The position numbers and the translations under genes are program-made. Shown one piece after another: positions 8,149 to 14,832 of a stretch of 18,415 bases of DNA. How positions within the stretch are numbered: the first letter of the stretch is position 1; every line of letters begins with the position of its first letter. Below the pieces are notes generated by a model. The model was given only the letters and a program-made list of their open reading frames with translations. It was not told the origin of the DNA and made no database searches. The stretch covers positions 1-18,415 of the forward strand of contig CAYRAI010000042.1 in NCBI GenBank assembly GCA_964422205.1, given 5' to 3'. This DNA is from CAZNYN01 sp964422205. Lineage in GTDB: Bacteria > Synergistota > Synergistia > Synergistales > Synergistaceae.

Positions 8149-9246
8149 TTAAAAGCACGGCCCTTTCTCGCCTATTACTCCCCGTGGAAAATTCTCTTTT
8201 GTAAGTTCCAGTTCGGGCATGGATGGAACGTCTTTCCAGTTTATCAGAAGTTCCTCCATCTCCTGCCACGTTCGCGCCATTGCACCGCGTCTTCTGAGCT
8301 GAGCAGCTCCCGGAAATCCCTTAAAGAGAGCGGCAAGCATTCTGCGCGCTATCATAAGAGCAAGTGACTCGCATTCAGCTTTGCAAATATTCCTGCCAAG
8401 CTCTCTGAGAAGGCGTGACTGGAGCTCAGAGTCAGGCTCGGTAAACATGTCGGGGATATCTCCGCCCATGGCTTTAAGTGTTTTAGGTATTATAAATACA
8501 TCTCTCAATATACCGCGTCCCGCCAAAACTGCAGAACAGCCTCTGCCTATGTAGTCGGCGAAATCGTAGGGTTCGTAGCAGTCTCCGCTGCCTCCTATCA
8601 TTCCTGGAAAGCGCGAGGCTATTGCCTCTACCGCATCCCGTGAAGCACGCCCCTCGTATCTTTGAGCCGGAGTTCTGCCGTGGACAAAGATGAAATCAGC
8701 ACCGGCTTCAAAGAGTATTTCGCAGAAGCGCACAGTGTCAATATCGTTCCATTCCGGCATTATTCTGACTTTTGACCAGACTGGAAGTCCCAGAGGCTTT
8801 AATATTTTCATCATAGCCGCCGCTTCTGCAGGGTTTTCCATGAGCTTTGAGCCGCTTCCCTTTTTTGTTACCTTTGGCATTGGGCACGCCATGTTTATCT
8901 CTATCCCGTCAAACTTGCGTATAGAAAGAGCGACTTCAGCCCCTTTTATAATCTCTTCCGCCTTAGGGCCGAAAAGCTGCAGAACTACAGGGTGTTCCGA
9001 CTCGTCTCCGTAAAGCAGTTCTTTTGTCTTTCTGCCTCTGTGGCAAAGCCCTACGGCACTTACCATTTCTGTATGTACAAGTCCGGCACCCAAATCTTTG
9101 TAAAATTTGCGCAGAGAGCCAAAGGTTATTCCGGCAAGAGGCGCAAGCCATATCGGATTATTTACCGTTATTCCTCCGACTTTTCTTGGATATCCCGGAA
9201 CTATATTGTTCTTAATGCTGATTTCACATGATTCTATTTCCTGCAA
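8149..9246 (-). CDS. dus: tRNA-dihydrouridine synthase (DusB/NifR3-like)
   Basis: Dus enzymes are FMN proteins that reduce uridines of tRNA to dihydrouridine with NAD(P)H. The 365-residue protein has a TIM-barrel start with IWLAPLAGIT and the active-site block EINMACPMPKVTKKGSGSKLM, where Cys121 is the catalytic proton donor. It also shows FMN-phosphate residues in VHGRTPAQRYEG, the GSGD turn and AVLAGRGIL, and a C-terminal helical domain ending LRRRGAMARTWQEMEELL. The site resembles the bacterial DusB/NifR3 group (usually NMGCP), but the exact tRNA positions modified cannot be read from sequence. No ATG lies near the N-terminus. I use the TTG at 9246, which has AGGAAAGG about 10 nt upstream. 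It follows coaX by 26 bp. Confidence 0.92.
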   Translation of the reverse strand: MQEIESCEISIKNNIVPGYPRKVGGITVNNPIWLAPLAGITFGSLRKFYKDLGAGLVHTEMVSAVGLCHRGRKTKELLYGDESEHPVVLQLFGPKAEEIIKGAEVALSIRKFDGIEINMACPMPKVTKKGSGSKLMENPAEAAAMMKILKPLGLPVWSKVRIMPEWNDIDTVRFCEILFEAGADFIFVHGRTPAQRYEGRASRDAVEAIASRFPGMIGGSGDCYEPYDFADYIGRGCSAVLAGRGILRDVFIIPKTLKAMGGDIPDMFTEPDSELQSRLLRELGRNICKAECESLALMIARRMLAALFKGFPGAAQLRRRGAMARTWQEMEELLINWKDVPSMPELELTKENFPRGVIGEKGPCF

Positions 9247-9272
9247 AACGTCAAAACCTTTCCTGCGCGTAT

Positions 9273-10034
9273 TTATCTGTTTTTATCGTAAAGTATTCTC
9301 AATCCGTCAAGTGTGAGCCACTGGTCAGCCTTTTTTATTATTTCCGAGTATTCTGTCATAATCATAGCATGTCCGCCCGTAGCGATAACCGGACACTCGC
9401 CTCCGAGTTCGCGGAATACCCCTCTTAGCAGAGTATCCACCATTCCGGCTGTTCCGTAAACTATTCCGGACTGTATGGCCTCTGTCGTGTCCACTCCTAT
9501 GTAGTGCCCCGGTGCTTCAAGGGCTATCTGGGGCAGTTTGGCTGTACGTGAAAAGAGAGATTCCATGCCAAGTTCCATGCCTGGAGAGATTGTGCCCCCT
9601 ATGTATGAACCGTCAGAGTCTATTACATCCAGAGTGATAGCCGTGCCAAGGTCTACTATGATAAGAGGCGCTCCATATTTGTTTATTCCGGCAACGGCGT
9701 TGAGCAGTCTGTCTGCTCCAAGCCCCGAAGGATTGTTGATTTTTATTTTGAGTCCGGTGTTCAAATCAGTCGTTACCTTTTTTACAGGTACTTTAATATA
9801 TTCTTTTACCCCCTGAATAAACATTTCATCAAGGGATGGGACGACACTCGCATATATAGCTGCCTTTATATCGTTTCTGTTTATCGAGTATGACTCAAGA
9901 AGTCCCTGAATCATAAATCCGACTTCATCGACAGTCTGTCTTTTTGATGTAAGGCGCCAGTGCTGCACAAGTTTGTCGCCTTTGTATATACCCATTACCG
10001 TATTTGTGTTTCCTACATCCAGCACAAGCAGCAT
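9273..10034 (-). CDS. coaX: Type III pantothenate kinase
   Basis: CoaX phosphorylates pantothenate, the first step of coenzyme A synthesis. It is an ASKHA-fold enzyme that, unlike CoaA, is not inhibited by CoA and needs a monovalent cation. The 253-residue protein has the phosphate-binding start LVLDVGNTNTVMGIY. It also has the substrate loop GLGADRLLNAVAG, the central DLGTAITLDVID with the catalytic Asp, then YIGGTISPGMELG and the C-terminal ATGGHA adenosine motif. I start at the ATG at 10034, because GGGGGA lies 7 nt upstream and MLLVLDVGNT is the normal family N-terminus; the longer reading from a TTG at 10052 is unlikely. A gap of about 110 bp separates it from comEC. Confidence 0.95.
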   Translation of the reverse strand: MLLVLDVGNTNTVMGIYKGDKLVQHWRLTSKRQTVDEVGFMIQGLLESYSINRNDIKAAIYASVVPSLDEMFIQGVKEYIKVPVKKVTTDLNTGLKIKINNPSGLGADRLLNAVAGINKYGAPLIIVDLGTAITLDVIDSDGSYIGGTISPGMELGMESLFSRTAKLPQIALEAPGHYIGVDTTEAIQSGIVYGTAGMVDTLLRGVFRELGGECPVIATGGHAMIMTEYSEIIKKADQWLTLDGLRILYDKNR

Positions 10035-10143
10035 ATTAAAATCCCCCGTCAAAGGATACCGTATAGTCTGTAAAATCAGCAGAGCTTCATAGAGTTTCTC
10101 TTTTTTGTGTTATAGATATAACAGCTCATACATTTTACAACAT
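10035..10143 (-). other. Gap between comEC and coaX
   Basis: This is the longest gap inside the minus-strand operon. I see no terminator hairpin in it. On the minus strand TTGTAA is followed after 16 nt by TATCTA, which could be a weak internal promoter for coaX and the genes after it, but the match is poor. Confidence 0.25.
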
Positions 10144-11577
10144 TTAAGCAAAAAATAGGAGTAGCAGTGTAAAAAGTGCGGCTAAGGGAACGATTCTCCT
10201 AATTGGAACAGAGGAAGCCGCAAGAGACGAGGCAAAAAATATTAAAAGTGCAGTAACAGTCATAGAGTATGTATTTACCGAAGCCCAGGGGACAAGGGAT
10301 GTCATAAAATCAGAAAAAGCGGCCCATGCCTTAAGAAAATATTCCGCTGCTTCCGCCGCGACGTTTCCGCCCGGCAGGTATAGCATGGCGGGAACAGAGG
10401 CTAATATGACACAGGGAAAGATAAACGAAAAGAGCGGCACAGCTATGATATTTATCAAAATACCGGCAGCCGGAACTTCTTTAAATACAGAAGAGACTAA
10501 CGGGGCAGTTACAAACCATACAAGTACAGATGCTGCCGCAGATGCTGACTTGCTTTTTTTATTTATGGAGAGAAATGAGGATATAAAAAGAGCCGCAGAG
10601 ACAGATAGCTGCCAGCCGACATCAAAAAAGTACCAAGGAGACCACAGGAGCATAAGAAGAGCCGCCGCGGAGACGCTGTTAAAAGGTGTCACAGGTCTGC
10701 CTATTACAAGGCCTGCCAAATATATCTGAACCATTAGACCTGCTCTTATTCCCCCGGGAGGCAGGCCGGAAAACAGAAGGTAGAGCCACATGATAATAGA
10801 TATAGAGAGAAATTTTTTTATGCCTTTTTTAAAGAAAAAAGATAGTATGAAGACGAGTACTCCGACATGAAAGCCTGAGACAGAGAGAAGGTGCACTGTG
10901 CCTGCGTTTCTGTGAAGTTTGGTCAGTTCTTTGTCTCTGTCGCCCAAAGTCAGTGCCAGCATGTAGCCTGCGACATGTTTCGGCAAAGTTTCTTTTATGC
11001 GCGACCTCAGAGCTGACTTCCATAAGTAAATGCCGCTAGGAGGTGTTAGTTCCTTGATTTCGAGAATAACTAGCTTTGCCGATGCTGACTTTCCCTTCCA
11101 AAAAAGGTATTCATCAAATCCCCTGCTCTTGGCATCGGCTCTTTTAAACGGAAAGACCGCACCTCTTACATAAACACGGCTGCCCTCGGGAGGAGCCTCC
11201 GCTGGAGAAAGATATGCAGCAAAAAGACCCTGCCCAGTCTTTATGAGGATGGCGTTAAGACGTCCCCACTCCCTTTTCATAACTACTTTGCCTTCGGTAT
11301 CTATCGATGAAGGCAGTGGCTCCGTTTTCTCTATGCGCCAAAGGCAAATAAAGGATAGAAGCAGGGTCAGCACGGCCATAAAAAGCGCGGCGGAAGCCCA
11401 TGACCTGATATAGCCGGGAGTGGCTAGAAGCAGCCATGACGCAATTACAAGGAGGGAAAGAAGAAGGGACACGGCAAGAGAAACTCCCCTTGAATCCGCA
11501 AATATAGCGAATGTCACGGGGAGCAGAAGTGCGAAAGCAGGTGCGGAAGAAGACGGGCCTGTTTTAATTTCCGACAC
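10144..11577 (-). CDS. comEC: ComEC/Rec2-type DNA uptake channel, short form without metallo-beta-lactamase domain
   Basis: ComEC forms the inner-membrane pore through which one strand of transforming DNA enters. The 477-residue protein begins with hydrophobic helices (about residues 13-85). A soluble OB-like stretch follows, with IDTEGKVVMKREWG and RVYVRGAVFPFKR and then the family sequence SRGFDEYLFWKG. The polytopic Competence domain contains LTLGDRDKEL, HLLSVSGFHVGVL and SGLPPGGIRAGLM. It ends after the last hydrophobic helices. Full-length ComEC proteins run to about 700-800 residues because of a C-terminal metallo-beta-lactamase-like domain; none of that is present, and no such gene follows before coaX. 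It starts at a GTG overlapping the end of comEA by 14 nt, so translation is probably coupled. AAAAGG precedes the GTG by about 8 nt. Confidence 0.9.
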   Translation of the reverse strand: MSEIKTGPSSSAPAFALLLPVTFAIFADSRGVSLAVSLLLSLLVIASWLLLATPGYIRSWASAALFMAVLTLLLSFICLWRIEKTEPLPSSIDTEGKVVMKREWGRLNAILIKTGQGLFAAYLSPAEAPPEGSRVYVRGAVFPFKRADAKSRGFDEYLFWKGKSASAKLVILEIKELTPPSGIYLWKSALRSRIKETLPKHVAGYMLALTLGDRDKELTKLHRNAGTVHLLSVSGFHVGVLVFILSFFFKKGIKKFLSISIIMWLYLLFSGLPPGGIRAGLMVQIYLAGLVIGRPVTPFNSVSAAALLMLLWSPWYFFDVGWQLSVSAALFISSFLSINKKSKSASAAASVLVWFVTAPLVSSVFKEVPAAGILINIIAVPLFSFIFPCVILASVPAMLYLPGGNVAAEAAEYFLKAWAAFSDFMTSLVPWASVNTYSMTVTALLIFFASSLAASSVPIRRIVPLAALFTLLLLFFA

Positions 11578-12280
11578 TTATAAGGCCTTTTATAGCGTCA
11601 TATTTTTTCGGACCTATTCCTTTTACAAGGAGAAGATCCTCCGTCCTGCCAAAAGATCCGTTGGCTTCGCGGTAGGATATTATAGCCTGGGCAGTTTTGG
11701 GGCCGACGCCGGGAAGAGACTCCAAGTCCTGTTGTGACGCTCTGTTTATATTAATTAAACCTTTTTGCTGAGATGAGGTTTTTGTACTTGCCGTCTGCTG
11801 ATTTTTTGCCCCGGAGGACTGAACCGCGCCTGTAGATGCGGCAGAGTTTTCACCTATTTTAAAAAATTTTATGTGAGCTCCGTCTTCAAGCGGCTCAGCA
11901 AGGTTGACTGCCTCTTGATCAGCATTGGTCGCAAAGCCTCCAGCATATTCAAGAGCCTGATATACCCTTGAGCCGGCGGGAATAGTGTAAACACCCGGCT
12001 TTTTAACCGCTCCCGTAATATATACGACCCATGACGAAGGCTGAGCCTCATTGACAGACGATGCCAGCCGCTCTCCCTGAGCTTCTGGCGACGAGGCAGT
12101 GCCTCCCGGCGAAGTTTTCGCGGAGACATCTATCGTGTCTTCCATTACCGGAACGGATGAGACTGAAGCGGTGTCCCGCCCGAATTTTCCCTTAAACGAG
12201 GTCAGGAGAACAGCGGCAAGCAGGAAACACAGCAAACCTCCGGCAATCAGAAGAAGATTAACTTTGCGATTATTGTACAT
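11564..12280 (-). CDS. comEA: ComEA-like competence DNA receptor
   Basis: ComEA is a membrane-anchored double-stranded DNA-binding protein that passes DNA to ComEC. The 238-residue protein has one N-terminal transmembrane anchor (about residues 8-28) and a low-complexity Ser/Thr/Ala-rich stalk. A SLBB domain follows (WVVYITGAVKKPGVY to NLAEPLEDGAHIKF, about 84-139), then a second flexible linker rich in Ser, Gln and Thr. It ends in a tandem helix-hairpin-helix DNA-binding module with ININRASQQDLESLPGVGP and the second hairpin LVKGIGPKKYDAI. This is the complete ComEA architecture. The ATG at 12280 follows the miaB stop by one base, and GGAGG in the end of miaB is spaced 6 nt from it. comEC overlaps its 3' end. 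Confidence 0.94.
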   Translation of the reverse strand: MYNNRKVNLLLIAGGLLCFLLAAVLLTSFKGKFGRDTASVSSVPVMEDTIDVSAKTSPGGTASSPEAQGERLASSVNEAQPSSWVVYITGAVKKPGVYTIPAGSRVYQALEYAGGFATNADQEAVNLAEPLEDGAHIKFFKIGENSAASTGAVQSSGAKNQQTASTKTSSQQKGLININRASQQDLESLPGVGPKTAQAIISYREANGSFGRTEDLLLVKGIGPKKYDAIKGLISVGN

Positions 12281-12281
12281 A

Positions 12282-13607
12282 TCACGCCTCCGTATCTATT
12301 TTTTCACCCTCAAGTGACCAATGGCTGCCTTTTGTAATACGCACTTTGAAAAATTTGCCTATATCATCCGCACTGCCTGGAACAATAACAACTTTATCCG
12401 TGTCGGTGCGCCCCTGCAGAAGCCCTTCACCTCTAGGAGCAGGGCCGTCTATCAATATTTCAAGCTCCCGTCCTTCGTAGCCTTCGTTAAATTTTCTGGC
12501 GAGCATGGACTGCATGTCATTGATTTCGTTAAGGCGCGCGGCTTTTACTCTGTTTTCAATTTGATTATCCATAACTGCCGCCCTTGTGCCTGCACGGGGC
12601 GAGTAGGCGGCTGTGTGTACTATATCAAAGCCGACCTTCTCAAGCAGGCTGTACGAATCTCTGAAATCTTTGTCTGTCTCTCCTGGAAAACCTACTATAA
12701 GGTCTGTCGTGAGACTTACATCGGGGAGAACGTTTCTTATTCTCTCCACCAAGGAGAGATATTGAGACGAAGTGTAGCCTCTGTTCATCTCCTGCAGTAT
12801 GCTGTCACTGCCTGACTGCACAGGCAGATTAATGGCGCGGCATATCGACGGTGTGGATGCCATAACCTCAAGTATATCCTCATCAAAATCCTTTGGATGT
12901 GACGTGGCAAAGCGCAGGCGCTTTATTCCTTTTACCATGGAGACATCCTTTAAAAGTGAAGAAAATCTGTATCCGTCGTTTTTGTCCTTGCCGTAAGCGT
13001 CAACGTTCTGACCGAGCAAAGTGATCTCCGAAACTCCGTTTGCGACAAGAGTCTTTACTTCGTTTAAAATTTCCTCGTGAGCGCGTGACTGCAGACGTCC
13101 CCTGACATGAGGAACTATGCAGTAGGAGCAGAAACGGTCGCATCCATATGTTATGGTGACGTAAGCCTTAAAAGGGTTTAGCCTCTCTGTAGGGACAACT
13201 TTCAAATCGGTCAGAGCGCGCGGGTCGTCATCCATGAAGAAACGCTGAACTCCGTCAGACATTATGTCCTCAATTCCCTGAGGTACAAGGCCTAAGTGGC
13301 GAGGACCGGAGACGAGGCGCACGCATGAAAATTTCTTCGCCATGTCACAGCCTATTCTCTGAGCCATGCATCCGACCAACACTACGGCAGGCGACGAATT
13401 TTTCCTGTATCTAACATCATAGCGTCCTATTTCGCTTGCGACTTTTTGTTCCGCCTTCTCTCTTATGCTGCATGTGACAAGTATTACGACATCGGCGCAG
13501 TCGTCGGAGGTCTCTGTCCAGCCTTTATGCTTCATTGCGGTGCGCAGTCTGTCTCCGTCATATGAATTCATCTGACAGCCAAAAACTCTTATAGCAAATT
13601 TATACAA
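12282..13607 (-). CDS. miaB: tRNA-2-methylthio-N6-dimethylallyladenosine synthase
   Basis: MiaB is a radical-SAM methylthiotransferase that adds a methylthio group to i6A37 of tRNAs reading UNN codons. The 441-residue protein has the N-terminal UPF0004 domain whose Cys11 (FGCQMNSYDGD), Cys46 and Cys80 hold one iron-sulfur cluster. The radical-SAM motif Cys156-x3-Cys160-x2-Cys163 (YGCDRFCSYC) holds the second, and a C-terminal TRAM domain covers about residues 375-435. GCQMN followed by LLGQNVDAYG fits MiaB better than MtaB or RimO. The start is a TTG at 13607, immediately after an in-frame TAA and with AGGGGA 7 nt upstream, so no longer form exists. It is the first gene of the ten-gene minus-strand operon; miaA is not in the window. 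Confidence 0.94.
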   Translation of the reverse strand: MYKFAIRVFGCQMNSYDGDRLRTAMKHKGWTETSDDCADVVILVTCSIREKAEQKVASEIGRYDVRYRKNSSPAVVLVGCMAQRIGCDMAKKFSCVRLVSGPRHLGLVPQGIEDIMSDGVQRFFMDDDPRALTDLKVVPTERLNPFKAYVTITYGCDRFCSYCIVPHVRGRLQSRAHEEILNEVKTLVANGVSEITLLGQNVDAYGKDKNDGYRFSSLLKDVSMVKGIKRLRFATSHPKDFDEDILEVMASTPSICRAINLPVQSGSDSILQEMNRGYTSSQYLSLVERIRNVLPDVSLTTDLIVGFPGETDKDFRDSYSLLEKVGFDIVHTAAYSPRAGTRAAVMDNQIENRVKAARLNEINDMQSMLARKFNEGYEGRELEILIDGPAPRGEGLLQGRTDTDKVVIVPGSADDIGKFFKVRITKGSHWSLEGEKIDTEA

Positions 13608-13643
13608 TTACGTATCCCCTTTTATTCTCGCTTTATGGAAAGA

Positions 13644-13672
13644 ATTATATGTGCATAACGCAAAACTTTCCA
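13644..13672 (-). promoter_or_regulatory. Promoter of the miaB-gatB operon
   Basis: Read on the minus strand, TGGAAA (13672-13667) and a perfect TATAAT (13649-13644) are separated by 17 nt. Transcription would start near 13637, giving a leader of about 30 nt before the miaB TTG. No other equally good promoter was seen further down the gene series, so this is probably the main promoter of the ten genes. Confidence 0.6.
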
Positions 13673-13681
13673 CCCATATTG

Positions 13682-13702
13682 TATAATAACAGAGCATGGA
13701 GG
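13682..13702 (+). promoter_or_regulatory. -10 box and ribosome-binding site of the secreted-protein gene
   Basis: A perfect TATAAT lies at 13682-13687 and GGAGG at 13698-13702, 8 nt before the ATG at 13711. No good -35 is found 16-18 nt upstream, where the sequence overlaps the divergent miaB promoter. The predicted leader is very short, about 17 nt. Confidence 0.5.
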
Positions 13703-13710
13703 TGTATGTA

Positions 13711-14178
13711 ATGAAGAAAATGTCAGTTCTTTTGTTTTGCATAATTATGGTGTTAGTTTTCTGCTCCACTGCTTTGGCCGCCACTCTGCCGGATGTTCCT
13801 GGCTGGCAAAACGGTGAGATGAGAACGACAGAACTTAAAACAGTATCAGGCAACAGAGGAATATGGATTGAAAGAGATTACAGAACCGCGGAGGGAACTT
13901 TTTTCCACGCAGTCTGGATGGAAGGGGCGGGCGAAAAGGGATGGAGTATCAGCAAGAAAGCCGCTTCGTCAGAGGACACAGTCCAATTAGACGAAATATC
14001 GGCCAAGGTATTTGAAATATCTGGCAGCCAGGCATTGCTTGAAAAACATCCGATAATAGGACTAAGCCTTGCCGTAAAAATAACAAAAAAGGGCACTCTG
14101 ACTCTTGAATCGACAACGGCAACCGAGGACGAAATAGTCAAAGCTGCCGAAGCAATAATAAAGTCACTCGAAAATTAA
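13711..14178 (+). CDS. Small secreted protein of unknown function
   Basis: I do not recognise a characterised family. The 155-residue product has a classical signal peptide: MKK, a hydrophobic core (about residues 5-18) and a STALA-A cleavage site near residue 23. The cysteine in the core is preceded by Phe, so it does not make a lipobox, and the mature protein is probably soluble outside the inner membrane. The mature part has no cysteine. It opens LPDVPGWQNGEMRTTELKTVSG and looks like a compact alpha/beta domain with GIWIERDY, FFHAVWMEGAG and a C-terminal helix. The start is the ATG at 13711, because GGAGG is correctly spaced and the signal peptide begins there; an upstream ATG at 13696 overlaps the ribosome-binding site. 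It is a single-gene unit with its own -10 box and a strong terminator, divergent from miaB. Confidence 0.85.
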   Translation: MKKMSVLLFCIIMVLVFCSTALAATLPDVPGWQNGEMRTTELKTVSGNRGIWIERDYRTAEGTFFHAVWMEGAGEKGWSISKKAASSEDTVQLDEISAKVFEISGSQALLEKHPIIGLSLAVKITKKGTLTLESTTATEDEIVKAAEAIIKSLEN

Positions 14179-14190
14179 GACAAAATTACA

Positions 14191-14227
14191 AAAAAGGAGG
14201 ACAGCTGAAAAATCTGTCCTCCTTTTT
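14191..14227. terminator. Strong terminator after the secreted-protein gene
   Basis: AAAAAGGAGGACAG (14191-14204) pairs over 14 bp with CTGTCCTCCTTTTT (14214-14227) around a 9-nt loop. The stem ends in a T-run on the plus strand and equally on the minus strand, so it can act both ways. It begins 12 nt after the stop codon at 14178. The GGAGG in the stem is not followed by a usable start codon. Confidence 0.85.
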
Positions 14228-14258
14228 AAACAGCTGCATCAGCAAAAAGCAACAAAAA

Positions 14259-14280
14259 ACCCCGTCTTATCAGACGGGGT
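14259..14280 (-). terminator. Terminator of the ferredoxin-tRNA transcript
   Basis: ACCCCGTCT (14259-14267) pairs with AGACGGGGT (14272-14280) across a 4-nt loop. Read on the minus strand the stem is followed by a run of six T, which is the classic intrinsic terminator form. It lies about 10 nt beyond the 3' end of the tRNA gene. On the plus strand the T-run is poorer (GTATTTTT). Confidence 0.85.
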
Positions 14281-14290
14281 GTATTTTTGA

Positions 14291-14367
14291 TGGTGGGCCC
14301 ATCAGGAATCGAACCTGAAACCATCCGGTTATGAGCCGGGAGCTCTAACCAATTGAGCTATGGGCCC
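14291..14367 (-). tRNA. tRNA with CAU anticodon: tRNA-Ile2 (lysidine) or elongator tRNA-Met
   Basis: Read on the minus strand this is a complete cloverleaf. It has a 7-bp acceptor stem GGGCCCA/TGGGCCC, D-stem GCTC/GAGC and anticodon loop CTCATAA. The anticodon stem has one C-A mismatch at 27-43. The T-arm is TCAGG/CCTGA with TTCGATT, followed by discriminator A and an encoded CCA (14291-14293). It is not an initiator: position 1 pairs with 72 and the anticodon stem lacks the three consecutive G-C pairs. C4-G69 and C5-G68 are present; in E. coli these pairs mark the tRNA-Ile2 that TilS converts to lysidine at C34, while elongator tRNA-Met has U4 and A5. I therefore lean to tRNA-Ile2. The gene starts 7 nt after the ferredoxin stop. 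Confidence 0.93.
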
Positions 14368-14374
14368 GCTTGTG

Positions 14375-14554
14375 TTACTCGGCGGTAATTGCGGAAACGG
14401 GACAGCTGTCCACTGCTTCTTTTGCCAGGCCTAAATTGTCCTGTGATATTACCATTGCTTTGCCTTCGTTTTCATCCAACTTGAAGACTTCGGGACAGAG
14501 CTGAGAGCACACGCCACAACCTATACAATCGTCTAGGTTTATCTTAACACTCAT
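14375..14554 (-). CDS. fdx: Small ferredoxin with one [4Fe-4S] cluster
   Basis: This is a soluble one-electron carrier. The 59-residue protein has CIGCGVCSQLCP near the N-terminus and SCPVSAI near the C-terminus, which is the single-cluster ferredoxin pattern known from Thermotoga maritima: three Cys in CxxCxxC plus the last Cys bind the cluster. In that protein the Cys before the first Pro forms a disulfide with a Cys in the middle. Here the first of the pair is kept (LCP) but the second is not, since the region reads LGLAKEAVDSCP. I start at the ATG at 14554, because AAGGGTGG lies about 8 nt upstream; a longer GTG start at 14566 would overlap that site. It shares a transcript with the tRNA just after it. 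Its redox partner cannot be inferred. Confidence 0.93.
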   Translation of the reverse strand: MSVKINLDDCIGCGVCSQLCPEVFKLDENEGKAMVISQDNLGLAKEAVDSCPVSAITAE

Positions 14555-14580
14555 GGCACGCACCACCCTTCCGACGAAAG

Positions 14581-14609
14581 ATTTTACGCTATGATTCCAA
14601 ATACGTCAA
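14581..14609 (-). promoter_or_regulatory. Promoter of the ferredoxin-tRNA unit
   Basis: On the minus strand TTGACG (14609-14604) and TAAAAT (14586-14581) are separated by exactly 17 nt, each matching five of six consensus bases. The start of transcription would be near 14574, leaving about 20 nt before the ferredoxin ATG. This is the best-matching complete promoter in the window. Confidence 0.75.
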
Positions 14610-14628
14610 CCCTTTTTATTTATAATTT

Positions 14629-14829
14629 TTATGTCCAATTATTGCAAATAATATACAATATTTCATATGCCTTCGGCGCATCTTTTCTGCTCATAGCAAA
14701 GGCAGAGATTACAGGTATAGCTGCAGCGAGGGTATAAGGCGAGTAAAATAGAATCCATGCTGCAACCATGCCAAGAATCTTGTTGAAAAAATATTGCGGG
14801 GGGGAAATTGAGCGGATTCCTGTCCTGCA
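14629..14829 (-). pseudogene. Probable C-terminal remnant of a membrane-protein gene
   Basis: After an in-frame TAG at 14832-14830 the minus strand reads 66 codons to a TAA at 14631-14629. The peptide looks like real protein: NKILGMVAAWILFYSPYT, then LAAAIPVISAFAMSRKDAPK and AYEILYIICNN. It has one or two hydrophobic helices with a positively charged loop, as at the end of a transporter. No start codon with a ribosome-binding site exists; the only ATG (46 codons before the stop) has none. Upstream of the TAG the same frame also reads protein-like for about 16 codons (LHAPVAKIISTHNFI) before another stop. I interpret it as a decayed gene end. The family is not recognisable to me. A real tiny membrane protein of 46 residues is the alternative. 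Confidence 0.4.
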
Positions 14830-14832
14830 CTA

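Noticed and set aside
13608..13853. Minus-strand open frame ending just before miaB
   Set aside because: It overlaps the promoter region and the signal peptide of the secreted-protein gene, has no ribosome-binding site, and its stop only marks the upstream limit of miaB.
14259..14367. tRNA 3' end as an integration site of a mobile element
   Set aside because: No integrase, no repeated tRNA 3' segment and no change of gene style are visible on the side facing the tRNA 3' end; the unusual gene lies on the other side.
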